Shown here: piece after piece, positions 24,046-32,641 of the stretch
Layout of the letters: the number at the start of each line of letters is the position of its first letter
Numbering within the stretch: the first letter of the stretch is position 1
Source of the DNA: JBFMCC01 sp037445635
GTDB lineage: Bacteria > Chloroflexota > Anaerolineae > Anaerolineales > Villigracilaceae
NCBI GenBank assembly: GCA_037445635.1
Contig: JBBIKC010000001.1
Coordinates: forward strand, 289,681-353,680
Length of the DNA stretch: 64,000 nt
Direction: 5' to 3'
Made by a program: the position numbers and the translations under genes
Notes under the pieces: generated by a model
What the model saw: the letters and a program-made list of their open reading frames with translations, nothing else
Databases searched by the model: none
What the model was told of the DNA's origin: nothing

Positions 24046-24744
24046 CTACTCCTGCTTCACATTCGTATCTTTAAGCGTGACCCAGCCGCGCTTCAATGCG
24101 TACACGACCGCCTGGGTGCGATCCTCCACCCCGAACTTCCGCAAAATCGCGGTAACGTGATTCTTCACCGTCTGGTGGCTGATGCCCAGAATATTGGCTA
24201 TTTCCTTATTGCTCATACCTCGGACCACACAGGACAGAACCTCCATCTCGCGGTCGGACAGCGGGTGAAATGGACTGCCCGGCTCGCTGTACGACCGCCG
24301 GGCGCCCTCCATTTGGTCCTCTACCCAGTTTTGCAATTCGCGATGAGTGAAGACACGCGCTCCGAACACATATTTGCCCGCCGCCACCTCGCGGATCAGA
24401 CGGGTGAGGCTCTGCGGTTCCACATCCTTAGCGCAATAACCAGCCGCGCCGGCCATGGCGGCGTGGATCGCCTGCTCCACATCATCATACCCCGTCAGCA
24501 GAAGAACGCGGGTAGGAAGTTTGTCCTGTACGACCTGATGCGTCACCTGCTGACCGTTGATACCCGGCAGGTTGATATCCAGCACGGCCACCTGCGGTTG
24601 AAGCGTGCGAATCAACTCCAGAGCCTCCTCGCCGTTAGAGGCCTGACCCAGGACCTTCATATCTTTTTCAAGGGACAGGGAATCCACAACACCCTGCCGA
24701 AATAGAGGATGATCATCCACGATCAAGAGAGTAATTGCTTTCAT
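24046..24744 (-). CDS. NarL/DegU-family response regulator
   Basis: The 232-residue protein has a receiver with acidic residues VDDH near 9-12, phosphoacceptor Asp56 in VAVLDINLPG, and a LuxR-type helix-turn-helix near 165-225 (LSDREMEVLSCVVRGMSNKEIANILGIS core, then TVKNHV). The linker between the domains is longer than usual (about 125-165) and contains a basic/acidic stretch. It is the cognate partner of the kinase encoded 6 bases downstream. Targets are unknown; flp and two polysaccharide loci are nearby candidates. Confidence 0.93.
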   Translation of the reverse strand: MKAITLLIVDDHPLFRQGVVDSLSLEKDMKVLGQASNGEEALELIRTLQPQVAVLDINLPGINGQQVTHQVVQDKLPTRVLLLTGYDDVEQAIHAAMAGAAGYCAKDVEPQSLTRLIREVAAGKYVFGARVFTHRELQNWVEDQMEGARRSYSEPGSPFHPLSDREMEVLSCVVRGMSNKEIANILGISHQTVKNHVTAILRKFGVEDRTQAVVYALKRGWVTLKDTNVKQE

Positions 24745-24800
24745 TCCGGGCCCACACCGTTCGTTTTCTGCAATTTTAGCACAGGAGCGCGTAAAGAGGG

Positions 24801-26276
24801 TTACTTTTGGGAGAGTACCCAGCGATAGACGACCAGATTCTCGCCACCCATGGAAGGACCCAGCCCCCCGCTTCGGAACACGACTTCAGCTTGCGCGGCC
24901 AGCCCGGGGTACAACTCCGGGAAGGCGATGAAATAATCCACCTGCTGCCTGGTCAGGTATTCTGCCAGTTTCTCGTCATCGCGCAGAAAAGGAATCACCT
25001 GCGGCGAGACCAGCCCGGCCAGGTCTATCAATTGATGATGATCGAAATAGCCCAGCGCGCCGATATCGTGCGCGGCGACGAGCGCGCCGGGCGGTATGTT
25101 TTTATCCACCCAGCGCGCCACCGTCACCATTTCGCTTTCGATCAAGGCAACATCCTGTGCGAAGGAGCGCGCCCCAAGCCCCCAGAACAACACGGCCAGC
25201 ATCGCGATAGCGCTCGTCCACGCGACGCGAACCGACCCCAGCCCCCGCCCGCCCGAAGCGGCAAACCGAGTCGCCGCCATCAGCCCCCAAATGAAAAGGA
25301 TCGGCATGGCAGGCATGAGATAGCGTCCATGCTGGTAGGGCGGCAGGCGGTACGCGTAGATCAGCAAATATCCCGCGAACCAGGTCATCCCGGCCAGTGT
25401 CGCCCAATCGCGTTCTCGAAAAGACTTTACGAGCCAGAGAATGGCGCCCGGCAAAAGCGCGATAGACGGGCCGGTAAGAATCTGAAGCAGGTGCAAGCCG
25501 AGACGCGCCAAAATGGGGTTGGCTTGCCATGCGGTATATTCTGCCTGTTTTGCGTAGAACGTGTTCGGGAACGGATTCCCCGACAGCATCAAATTGAACA
25601 GCAGATACAACCCAAATAAAAGGCCAAAACCAATAAAAAAGCGCGTCAATGACGAGGCGCGTTTCCCGCGGATAAGCAGGGTCACCAGCACAGGCCCGAG
25701 CAGGGTCAAGCCGTCGGGGCGCGCCCAGACGCTTAAACCGGTCAGCAGGCCGAGGGTCAGAGGGCGAGGCGGATTCGTCGTCAGCAATACGAGGACGAGA
25801 GTCGCAATCAGCGCGTGGAGCAGGGTCTCCATCCCCGAAACGGAGGCCCAGACCAGATGCCATTCGAACGCGATCAAAAGTCCCGCCCAGGGCAGGCGCG
25901 GCCGATAGGCTGGCACGGCGCGGCGGACGGCCAGTTCGGCGGTCACCGCCAGCGCCCAGAGCAGGAAGGCGCCGATGAGATTCGGCCAGATGTACGGCGC
26001 GAGTCTCAGCCAAAAACCGGGAGCCAGCAGCGCGGACCAAAGCGGCGCAGTGGAGCCGGCCGAGGGCTGGCCGGGCAGAAAAGCCCATTCGCCGCGTTCG
26101 GCCAGGTTGCGCGCGTAGGTGAGATGGATCCATGAATCGTCGAGGGGGAAGCCGACGCGCAGGGTCAGCGCGCTGGCCGCGAGAAAGACGAGTACGCCCA
26201 GCGCGGCCGCGCCGGCCAGAATCCACAGCGCGCGGCGGTCGAGTTCAGGGAAGGATTTCGAAAAGTTTTGTGCCAT
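24801..26276 (-). CDS. GT-C fold membrane glycosyltransferase-like protein
   Basis: The 491-residue protein has about ten hydrophobic segments. Its first extracytoplasmic loop holds the acidic pair in GFPLDDSWIHLTYARNLAERGEW, typical of GT-C enzymes that use polyprenyl-phosphate sugars, and a soluble C-terminal domain follows (about 385-491). I chose the ATG at 26276 (MAQNFSK); it overlaps the upstream gene by 32 bases. It is the last gene of a run of overlapping minus-strand genes from 31430. Donor and acceptor cannot be predicted. Confidence 0.75.
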   Translation of the reverse strand: MAQNFSKSFPELDRRALWILAGAAALGVLVFLAASALTLRVGFPLDDSWIHLTYARNLAERGEWAFLPGQPSAGSTAPLWSALLAPGFWLRLAPYIWPNLIGAFLLWALAVTAELAVRRAVPAYRPRLPWAGLLIAFEWHLVWASVSGMETLLHALIATLVLVLLTTNPPRPLTLGLLTGLSVWARPDGLTLLGPVLVTLLIRGKRASSLTRFFIGFGLLFGLYLLFNLMLSGNPFPNTFYAKQAEYTAWQANPILARLGLHLLQILTGPSIALLPGAILWLVKSFRERDWATLAGMTWFAGYLLIYAYRLPPYQHGRYLMPAMPILFIWGLMAATRFAASGGRGLGSVRVAWTSAIAMLAVLFWGLGARSFAQDVALIESEMVTVARWVDKNIPPGALVAAHDIGALGYFDHHQLIDLAGLVSPQVIPFLRDDEKLAEYLTRQQVDYFIAFPELYPGLAAQAEVVFRSGGLGPSMGGENLVVYRWVLSQK

Positions 26277-27795
26277 CCGTTTCGCCCAGATATTCAAACG
26301 ATGGATTCGCGCCGGGCGCATCGTACAGGGTGCGCAGGTCGCCCGTCACACCCTTTTCCTCCAGCACCAGAAAACGCGCATCGTAGCGCGCCGCCACGGC
26401 CAGAATCGATTCGAGTCCGCTGGACGGAAGCGCAATCGCGGCGCGGCCCGCGGCAACATAATAGCCGGGCGGATTCCTCGTAATCACGATGTCGCCCGGC
26501 TGCGCGCCGCGTTCCACAAGTCTCTGCTCGACTTGAACGTAAAGCCCGTCCTCCGTCTCCCAGCCCGGCTGGATGACGCGGATATAGACGATAAGAACGG
26601 TCATCGCGAGTGACAACACGACCAGTGCGCCGCGAAAAATTACAAACGCCTGTGCGGTGAACCAGCCGCGTCGCCGCGCGGACCCGATGACCGCATCCAG
26701 CCCGAGGGGCGCGAGCGACCACCACAGCGTCTGGAGCGCCGCGCCCGCGTGGAAGAACGCCCCGCGCGGACCCGCGAACGGGAAGACCAGCGTCATGGCA
26801 AGCAGAAGCCCGATCCACGCCAGCGTGCCGACGCGGACGCGCAGGTCGCGGCGGAATTGCCAGAGGCCGATGACAATGAATGGGAAGAGAAAAATCCCGC
26901 CCTGCGCGGCGAAGGCGTTGAGCAGGTTGAGACGTAGTGCAGTGAGTCGAGCCTTCAGGGCGGAGTCGAGTCCCGCCGCGAGCCAGTTCTCGAAAGTGAT
27001 TTGCGCGGGCGGATAAGCGAAGGTCTCGTTGTAACTCGTGAGCCATAAGGCATAGCGCGTGCCGGGTGCCATCAGGCCCTCGAAAAGGGACAGGTTGCGT
27101 ACGTACCAGAATCCCATGATGAGCAGATAGCCGAGGAGGGCAAAGAATGCAAAGCGTAACGAGTAAAACGTAAATCGTAATAAGTTGGGTTGTTTTGCCT
27201 TCCAGAGGGCGAGGAGGAATGTGATTCCCAGCCAGAGAAGACCATCGGAACGGGCGAGGGTCATAAGGCCAGAGATAATGCCGAGCAAAACAAATTTTCC
27301 TGGCGAGACTTCTTTTTGAAGCAACAAAAGATAGCCGCCGCCAAGAATCATATAGATAGCATAATTGTCAGTCACCGGGAGGAAGGGCGCGTAATAGACC
27401 GGGAAGCAGGCCAGGAGTCCGGAGGCGAGCGCGAGGGCGCGGTTTTGCGAGAAGGAGAAAGCCAGGGCCGCTGTCAACGGCGGGACGCAGGCCGCCAGCA
27501 AAAGGAACGGCAGGCGCGCCGCGGCATAGGTCAGCCCGCCGACGGACATTCCCAGCGCGGCGATAATGGAGGCCAGCGGCATCCAGTACGTGTGAGAGGG
27601 ATGAGGCAGACCGGCAGGGTTGTCGAGATAATTCCACAAATACGGTTCGGTAAAGCCCTTGCCGGAAGCCAGTTGCAGGCCGCCGCCGAAATAATAGTCC
27701 GCGTCCATATAACCCGGCAGGGACTGGAACTGCGCGATGACCAGCGGAACAGCCAAGCCGAGCAGGAAGAGCAGGAGCAGGCCGCGGCGGGTCAT
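26245..27795 (-). CDS. GT-C fold membrane glycosyltransferase-like protein
   Basis: The 516-residue protein starts at an ATG at 27795 that overlaps the upstream stop (ATGA). After one N-terminal helix comes a loop with an acidic pair, GYMDADYYFGGGLQLASGKGF, as in ArnT/PMT-like GT-C proteins, then about ten more membrane segments. The C-terminal part (about 420-516) is soluble and includes RNPPGYYVAAGR. The likely role is sugar transfer from a lipid-linked donor outside the membrane. Its neighbours on both sides are of the same broad class. Confidence 0.75.
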   Translation of the reverse strand: MTRRGLLLLFLLGLAVPLVIAQFQSLPGYMDADYYFGGGLQLASGKGFTEPYLWNYLDNPAGLPHPSHTYWMPLASIIAALGMSVGGLTYAAARLPFLLLAACVPPLTAALAFSFSQNRALALASGLLACFPVYYAPFLPVTDNYAIYMILGGGYLLLLQKEVSPGKFVLLGIISGLMTLARSDGLLWLGITFLLALWKAKQPNLLRFTFYSLRFAFFALLGYLLIMGFWYVRNLSLFEGLMAPGTRYALWLTSYNETFAYPPAQITFENWLAAGLDSALKARLTALRLNLLNAFAAQGGIFLFPFIVIGLWQFRRDLRVRVGTLAWIGLLLAMTLVFPFAGPRGAFFHAGAALQTLWWSLAPLGLDAVIGSARRRGWFTAQAFVIFRGALVVLSLAMTVLIVYIRVIQPGWETEDGLYVQVEQRLVERGAQPGDIVITRNPPGYYVAAGRAAIALPSSGLESILAVAARYDARFLVLEEKGVTGDLRTLYDAPGANPSFEYLGETDGTKLFEILP

Positions 27796-29084
27796 TTGCG
27801 CAGCTCCCGGCGTGCCTCGTCCAGCCAGGTGCTTGGCGGGCGGACGGCCCACCAGCGCACCCAGTACAGGCCGAGAATTGTGAGCAGGGGCATGGCGAGA
27901 AAAGTCAGGCCGTCTGCGAGGATTGGATCGTCCGCAAAATACCAGCGCAGGAAGATCGGCGAGGCAAAGAATAGAATCAGGAATAACGAAGCCGCGAGAT
28001 AACCATTCCGCCCCCAGCGCTCCCGGGCAAGGTGCGCGATGACTGGCAGGGCAAACAGAAGAGCGGACAGGTTTGCAAACGTGGTCGAGAAGCCGATCAG
28101 CGGCGTGACCGCAAGACTAAGACACATCGCCCAGGCAAATCGTTTAAGGTTTTGCTCTGCGCTTGCCGAAGGGTTGCCGCGCAGCGCGCCGCCCCATTCG
28201 ATGAATAGAACAATGAGCAGAAATGCAATTACGCCAAAAGCCAGCCGCGCGCCGTATTCGGGCCACCAGCGCGTGAACAGCACGGACAATGTCAACGTGT
28301 CCTCCGCGCGCAGGTTGGCCGCCGCCGCACGCAGGAACGGCCAGACCCAGTCGGGGTAAATCAGGAAGCCGACGCCGCCAATGACGATCTGGGTCATAAA
28401 GAATCCTGCAGCCACGCGCCAGCGCCGCGTGAGATAGACGCCGACGGCCAGAAACGCCCACAAGAGAAGCGTCGCTTCCCAGTGAAAGGCGGTCACCGCG
28501 AGAAGGATCCCCGCGCCTTCATCGTTTCCGAATTGCAGGAGGAGAACCGCGAGCGCCAGCAACGCGACGAGCAATGGCACTGCCGATCCGCTTAACAGCG
28601 CAGTCGCACCGTAATAGGAGGCGAACGACGACAGCAATAACGCGGCATAGAACAAAGGCCGCGGCCGCCATTCGATCAAATTCAGGGCCAGCGGAACCAT
28701 GCCAATCAACGCGAGTTCCGAGACCAGCATCCACGCGGCGCGCGCCGAATTGACATCCGAAATCAAAGAAAACGGAAAGTAAAAAAGGAGGATGGGGAAA
28801 GGTACTTCCAGCGCGTAGGGAAATTCCGTTGGCCGCGCCAGCCGCCCATACACCGCCACCTGCACTTTGGCCGCGACCGTGCCGCTGTACGGGTCGGTGC
28901 GCTCGTATAGGAAAGCGCGCGCTCCCAGCCACGGCGCGAGGAAGTCCTCGCCGGGCGGAAAGCGTTCCGCAAGCCAGAGATTCAAAAAGAACAAGCCGAC
29001 CAATGCCGCCAGAACAAGAAGTCCCGCGAGTACAAGCGGAGCAATATCCTTCAACTTGAGAGGCGGTTGTTTGACTGCCAGCAT
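27792..29084 (-). CDS. GT87/DUF2029-like membrane glycosyltransferase
   Basis: The 430-residue protein is highly hydrophobic, with about eleven membrane segments. The first loop after the first helix contains PPGEDFLAPWLGARAFLYERTDPYSG, a pattern seen in GT87 (DUF2029) polyprenyl-phosphate-mannose-dependent mannosyltransferases, where an acidic residue follows the first helix and DPY is common. It overlaps the acetyltransferase gene by one base (TGATG) and the next gene by four. A mannosyltransferase role is possible, but sequence similarity within this class is low. Confidence 0.75.
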   Translation of the reverse strand: MLAVKQPPLKLKDIAPLVLAGLLVLAALVGLFFLNLWLAERFPPGEDFLAPWLGARAFLYERTDPYSGTVAAKVQVAVYGRLARPTEFPYALEVPFPILLFYFPFSLISDVNSARAAWMLVSELALIGMVPLALNLIEWRPRPLFYAALLLSSFASYYGATALLSGSAVPLLVALLALAVLLLQFGNDEGAGILLAVTAFHWEATLLLWAFLAVGVYLTRRWRVAAGFFMTQIVIGGVGFLIYPDWVWPFLRAAAANLRAEDTLTLSVLFTRWWPEYGARLAFGVIAFLLIVLFIEWGGALRGNPSASAEQNLKRFAWAMCLSLAVTPLIGFSTTFANLSALLFALPVIAHLARERWGRNGYLAASLFLILFFASPIFLRWYFADDPILADGLTFLAMPLLTILGLYWVRWWAVRPPSTWLDEARRELRK

Positions 29085-29644
29085 CAGGAAACGAAGTAAC
29101 GAAAGATCGGACGCGTCGGCGAATTGCGCGCCGCTTCCACGAATCCCGCCTGACGGAACGCGGACGCCAACCCGGTGTACACAAACGCCGCGGGCGACTT
29201 CTCCTTCGCGTCGGTCGGATAGCCTTCTAGGATCTTTCCACCCTTTGACCTCACGTACTCGATCGCGGCGCGCAACAAGGCAACTGTAATACCTTTGTTG
29301 CGAAAATTCCTGTCCGTGAAGAAGCAGGTGACCGACCAGACTTCTTGTTCATCCACAGGTTTGAGCACGCGCGAATTGGCCAGCCGCGGGTACTGACGTC
29401 GCGGCTCGACCGCGCACCAGCCGACGGGCTGGTCGTCCGTGTAGGCCAGCAGGCCGGGGACGGTCCCCGACTCCACAATGGATTTCTGCATCCGCCGCGC
29501 CGTTTCGCCGCAGGCCGCCTCGAATGCCTTGCCGCGCAGTTTCCAGAACATGCACCAGCAGCCTCCGCACGCGCCGCGCGGGCCAAAGAGCCGCTCGAAA
29601 TCGGCGAACCGCTCCGGGATCAGGGGATGAAACGCGAGGTCCAT
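29084..29644 (-). CDS. GNAT-family N-acetyltransferase
   Basis: The 186-residue protein begins at an ATG at 29644 that overlaps the lipid kinase stop by one base. The GNAT acetyl-CoA binding segment is visible as VTCFFTDRNFRNKGITVALLRAAIEYV near residues 106-132, with the R/K-x-x-G-I/V loop (RNKGIT). An unusual Cys-rich N-terminal motif GACGGCWCMFW near 24-34 is common to a subgroup of bacterial GNAT proteins. The substrate is unknown. It lies between a lipid kinase and GT-C genes. Confidence 0.85.
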   Translation of the reverse strand: MDLAFHPLIPERFADFERLFGPRGACGGCWCMFWKLRGKAFEAACGETARRMQKSIVESGTVPGLLAYTDDQPVGWCAVEPRRQYPRLANSRVLKPVDEQEVWSVTCFFTDRNFRNKGITVALLRAAIEYVRSKGGKILEGYPTDAKEKSPAAFVYTGLASAFRQAGFVEAARNSPTRPIFRYFVS

Positions 29645-30546
29645 CAGGGCAAAATCAATTGGAGTCGTTTTGGAAAGATCTCGTACTCGAAATCCTGGAT
29701 CCATTCGGGAAACAATTCGCCGTCGGTGTGCGCGGGCGAGGGATGATCGAGATGGATCGAGAGGCGCGTGCAGGTCACTTCGTACATTCCATCCAGCTCC
29801 ACGTAATTGCCTTTGCCGGGCTTCATGGCGCGCGGCAGAGCCAGAAACATGCCGAGGCGCGTCTTGCGGTAGCCGTACGCGAAGGTCAGCATTCCGTCCC
29901 TGGGGTCGGCGTGCGGCGTCATGAAAAAGAGACCGCCCGTGCGCGGGCCGTTGCCGATGGTGACCAGCGTCAGCGGGCCGCTGTATTCGCCGCCGTCCCA
30001 TTTGACCTCGCCGCGCCATTCGGGCTTGTCCAAGATAGCCTGCATCACCGCCACCAGGTAGCGCACGATTCCCCTCATGCTGAGTTTCTCGTGCTTGGTG
30101 GTGACGTACGGTTCCAGCCCCGCGGCCGAGTTGTTGGCAAAGTAACGGTCGTTGCACCTGCCCAGGTCAATCAACCCCGTCTTGCCCGCGGCGATCACTT
30201 TTGCGGCCTGGGACAAATCCTTCGGGATGCCGAGGTTGTCAACGAGGTCGTTGGCCGAACCGAGCGGCATGATTCCCAGCGGACCCAGCGGCTCTTTCAC
30301 GGACCCCGCGGCCTGCGCCAGCCCATTGACCGCGTCGCCGATCGAGCCGTCTCCGCCCGCCACGATGACGGGCGAGAATCCCGCGCGGACAGCCTCCTCC
30401 GCCAGCGCGGTGATGTGCCCCTTGCGCTCCGAAACGACCAGTTCGAAATCCACGCCCGCGGCCTTGAGGGCGGCTTCCGCCTCGGGCCAGCGCGCCTGCG
30501 CGTTCCAGCGATTGGAATAGGGGTTGAGAATCACTTTGGCGGTCAT
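29644..30546 (-). CDS. Diacylglycerol kinase-like lipid kinase (DagK/YegS family)
   Basis: The 300-residue protein shows the DAGK catalytic motif VIVAGGDGSIGDAVNG near residues 60-75, the following GIMPLGSANDLVDNLGIP, and an N-terminal ILNPYSN phosphate-binding loop. It belongs to the soluble lipid/sphingosine kinase-like family, which phosphorylates diacylglycerol or a related lipid at the membrane. The C-terminal beta domain is present, so the protein looks complete. It overlaps the EamA gene stop (ATGA) and the GNAT start, indicating one operon. Confidence 0.92.
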   Translation of the reverse strand: MTAKVILNPYSNRWNAQARWPEAEAALKAAGVDFELVVSERKGHITALAEEAVRAGFSPVIVAGGDGSIGDAVNGLAQAAGSVKEPLGPLGIMPLGSANDLVDNLGIPKDLSQAAKVIAAGKTGLIDLGRCNDRYFANNSAAGLEPYVTTKHEKLSMRGIVRYLVAVMQAILDKPEWRGEVKWDGGEYSGPLTLVTIGNGPRTGGLFFMTPHADPRDGMLTFAYGYRKTRLGMFLALPRAMKPGKGNYVELDGMYEVTCTRLSIHLDHPSPAHTDGELFPEWIQDFEYEIFPKRLQLILP

Positions 30547-31430
30547 CTGCCCTCCACAAGATGAGTTTCATCCATTTTACCCGAAGTCCATTCCCTGGAT
30601 TGGGAAAGAAGCACCGCGGAAAAAATCAACACACAGCCCAAAATTTGAATCGGCGCGAGCGACTCGTCCAGCAGCAGCCAGCCCGCCAAAACCGCGAAGA
30701 CGGATTCGAGACTCAGGATGAGCGCCGCGTCGGCGGGCGGCGTGTGACGCTGCGCCCAGACCTGAAGCGTGTAACACAGCCCCAGCGAAAAGAACGCGGT
30801 ATACGCGATGGCGGCGGCCAGCGGCCAATCCAGCGGCAGGGATTTTTCGACAAACAAACCGACGACGAGATTGAGAAGTCCGCACACAATTAACTGCCCG
30901 ACCGAAAACGACTTGGACTCGAATTGCGAGGCGAACTTTCCCAGTACCACGACGTGGAATGCCCAGAACAGGGCGCTGGCCAATTCCAGCGCATCGCCCG
31001 CGCGGACCTCGAAGCGGCCCCCCGTCGAAAGCAGGTACGCCCCGCCGACAGCCAGTCCCACCGCCGCGAGCGACAGCCAATGGAGACGTTCGCGCCACCC
31101 GGCGAACAACACAATCGGCACAAGAACCACGTACAGGGCTGTGATGAATCCCGCGTTTCCCGCCGTGGTGTAAACCACGCCGACCTGCTGCAGCGCGCTT
31201 CCGATGAAAAGGATGAATCCCGCGATCAACACCCATTTGAACTGGGCGCGCGAGTAAGACGAAACACCGTTTCGTCCCACAAACGGGGACACGACCAGCC
31301 CCGCCAGCAGGTAGCGCACGCCGTTGAACAGGTAAACACTGCCCATCTGTCCCGCGACCCTTTGCGCGACGAAGGCCGTGCCCCAGATAATGGAAACAAG
31401 AAGGAGAGTCAAATCCGCTTTGAGGCGCAT
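30543..31430 (-). CDS. EamA/DMT superfamily transporter
   Basis: The 295-residue protein has ten hydrophobic segments arranged as two EamA repeats, with the opening LLLVSIIWGTAFVAQRVAG and the second-repeat block ALILSLESVFAVLAGWLLLDESL characteristic of drug/metabolite transporters. Such proteins export or import amino acids and other small molecules; the substrate is not predictable. It is the first gene of the overlapping minus-strand series down to 24801 and is divergent from the radical SAM gene (54 bases). Confidence 0.88.
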   Translation of the reverse strand: MRLKADLTLLLVSIIWGTAFVAQRVAGQMGSVYLFNGVRYLLAGLVVSPFVGRNGVSSYSRAQFKWVLIAGFILFIGSALQQVGVVYTTAGNAGFITALYVVLVPIVLFAGWRERLHWLSLAAVGLAVGGAYLLSTGGRFEVRAGDALELASALFWAFHVVVLGKFASQFESKSFSVGQLIVCGLLNLVVGLFVEKSLPLDWPLAAAIAYTAFFSLGLCYTLQVWAQRHTPPADAALILSLESVFAVLAGWLLLDESLAPIQILGCVLIFSAVLLSQSREWTSGKMDETHLVEGR

Positions 31431-31484
31431 GGTTTAGGATACAATGTGTCCAGTTTGGAATTCGTCCAATCATAGCATATTCCG

Positions 31485-32549
31485 ATGTATCGCCCCGAAG
31501 ACCTCGCTCCCGAAAAAGACGACCTGCGCGATGCCGTGTTGAACGCGCGCGCGTTTCGTCCGCTGTATGTCAAGATCAAGGTCAACTACGGATGCAATCT
31601 CAAATGCGAGATGTGCAAACACTGGCGCGAGAGGCGCGAGCCGCCCATCTCGATGGATCGCTTCCGCGAAATCATTTCGGAACTCGGCGAACTGGGCACG
31701 AAGAAAATCCATTTCTCGGGCGGCGAACCGATGCTCCGCCCGCAACTGCCCGACCTGGTCGCGCACGCGGCGGGACTCGGCATCCGCGTCACACTGACGA
31801 CAAATGGCACATTGATTGATAAAGAAAAAGCAAAACGCCTCATCGAAGCAGGACTGCGCGGCGTGAACGTCTCGATCGATTCTCCCATCCGCAAGATGCA
31901 CGAGAAGATTCGCGGCGTGGAGGGCGCATTCAAAGCCACGGCGCGCTCGGTGGCGTTATTCCGCAAGTACGCGCACAAAGGAAAGTTGACCATACGCATC
32001 AACACGGTCGTCAGCCGCACAAATTACACCACGCTGGAGACCCTTCCCGACCTGGCGCACGAACTCGGCGCGGACGGCATCAACCTGATTCCCGTGGACG
32101 ACCATTGCGGTGAGATTCTGTCCATGCGGAAGAAGGACATCGCGCTCTTCAACGCGGAGATCGCGCCGCGCATCGAAGAACGCGCCCGCGAGTTGGGCGT
32201 CAGCCTTGCGGACGACGACGCCTATCCGTTCGGCCGCGACGACTCCGAGGTCCGCTTGGGACGCGCGGGCCGATACGCGTTCGGCTACTACAGCAAGTTT
32301 CCCTGTTACGCGCCGTGGACGCACAGCCTCATTGATTTCAACGGCCTGGTTTATGTCTGCTGCATGACGCGCGAGCAAATCCCGCCGCTGGGCGACGTGC
32401 GCAAGCAGTCGTTCAAAGAAATTTGGGAAGGCGCGGCGTATCGCAGCATCCGCTTGAAGATGCACCCGCCCGCGCTCAAGCCGTGCCAGCGCTGCGACGA
32501 CTTCATCGAGGAGAACAAAGTAATCTGGGAAACGATCGGGCCATACTAA
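31485..32549 (+). CDS. Radical SAM protein with SPASM-like C-terminus
   Basis: The 354-residue protein has the 4Fe-4S motif CNLKCEMC near residues 39-46, then HFSGGEPMLRP (the SAM-binding GGE) near 77-87 and an IDSP strand near 130. The C-terminal part has several cysteines in YVCCMT and LKPCQRCDDF, suggesting one auxiliary cluster as in SPASM/twitch proteins of the MoaA/PqqE class. It would generate a 5'-deoxyadenosyl radical to modify a substrate in the cytoplasm. No precursor peptide or cofactor pathway is adjacent; it is flanked by a transporter and a tiny zinc protein. The substrate is unknown. Confidence 0.9.
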   Translation: MYRPEDLAPEKDDLRDAVLNARAFRPLYVKIKVNYGCNLKCEMCKHWRERREPPISMDRFREIISELGELGTKKIHFSGGEPMLRPQLPDLVAHAAGLGIRVTLTTNGTLIDKEKAKRLIEAGLRGVNVSIDSPIRKMHEKIRGVEGAFKATARSVALFRKYAHKGKLTIRINTVVSRTNYTTLETLPDLAHELGADGINLIPVDDHCGEILSMRKKDIALFNAEIAPRIEERARELGVSLADDDAYPFGRDDSEVRLGRAGRYAFGYYSKFPCYAPWTHSLIDFNGLVYVCCMTREQIPPLGDVRKQSFKEIWEGAAYRSIRLKMHPPALKPCQRCDDFIEENKVIWETIGPY

Positions 32550-32550
32550 G

Positions 32551-32638
32551 TTTCACCGCGAAGGGGCGAAGAACGCGAAGGTATTAACACTTCGCGAAGT
32601 TTATTTCGCTTCGCGGTCTTCTTTTCTTCGCGGTGAAA
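32551..32638. repeat. Large intergenic palindrome, copy C (probable bidirectional terminator)
   Basis: TTTCACCGCGAAG (32551-32563) is the perfect complement of CTTCGCGGTGAAA (32626-32638). Inside, GAAGAACGCGAAG (32568-32580) pairs with CTTCGCGGTCTTC (32609-32621) with one mismatch, and the centre holds the palindrome ACTTCGCGAAGT (32589-32600). The result is a long cruciform filling the gap between two convergent genes, with T-rich patches on the plus strand. It probably terminates both transcripts. Confidence 0.8.
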
Positions 32639-32641
32639 GAC

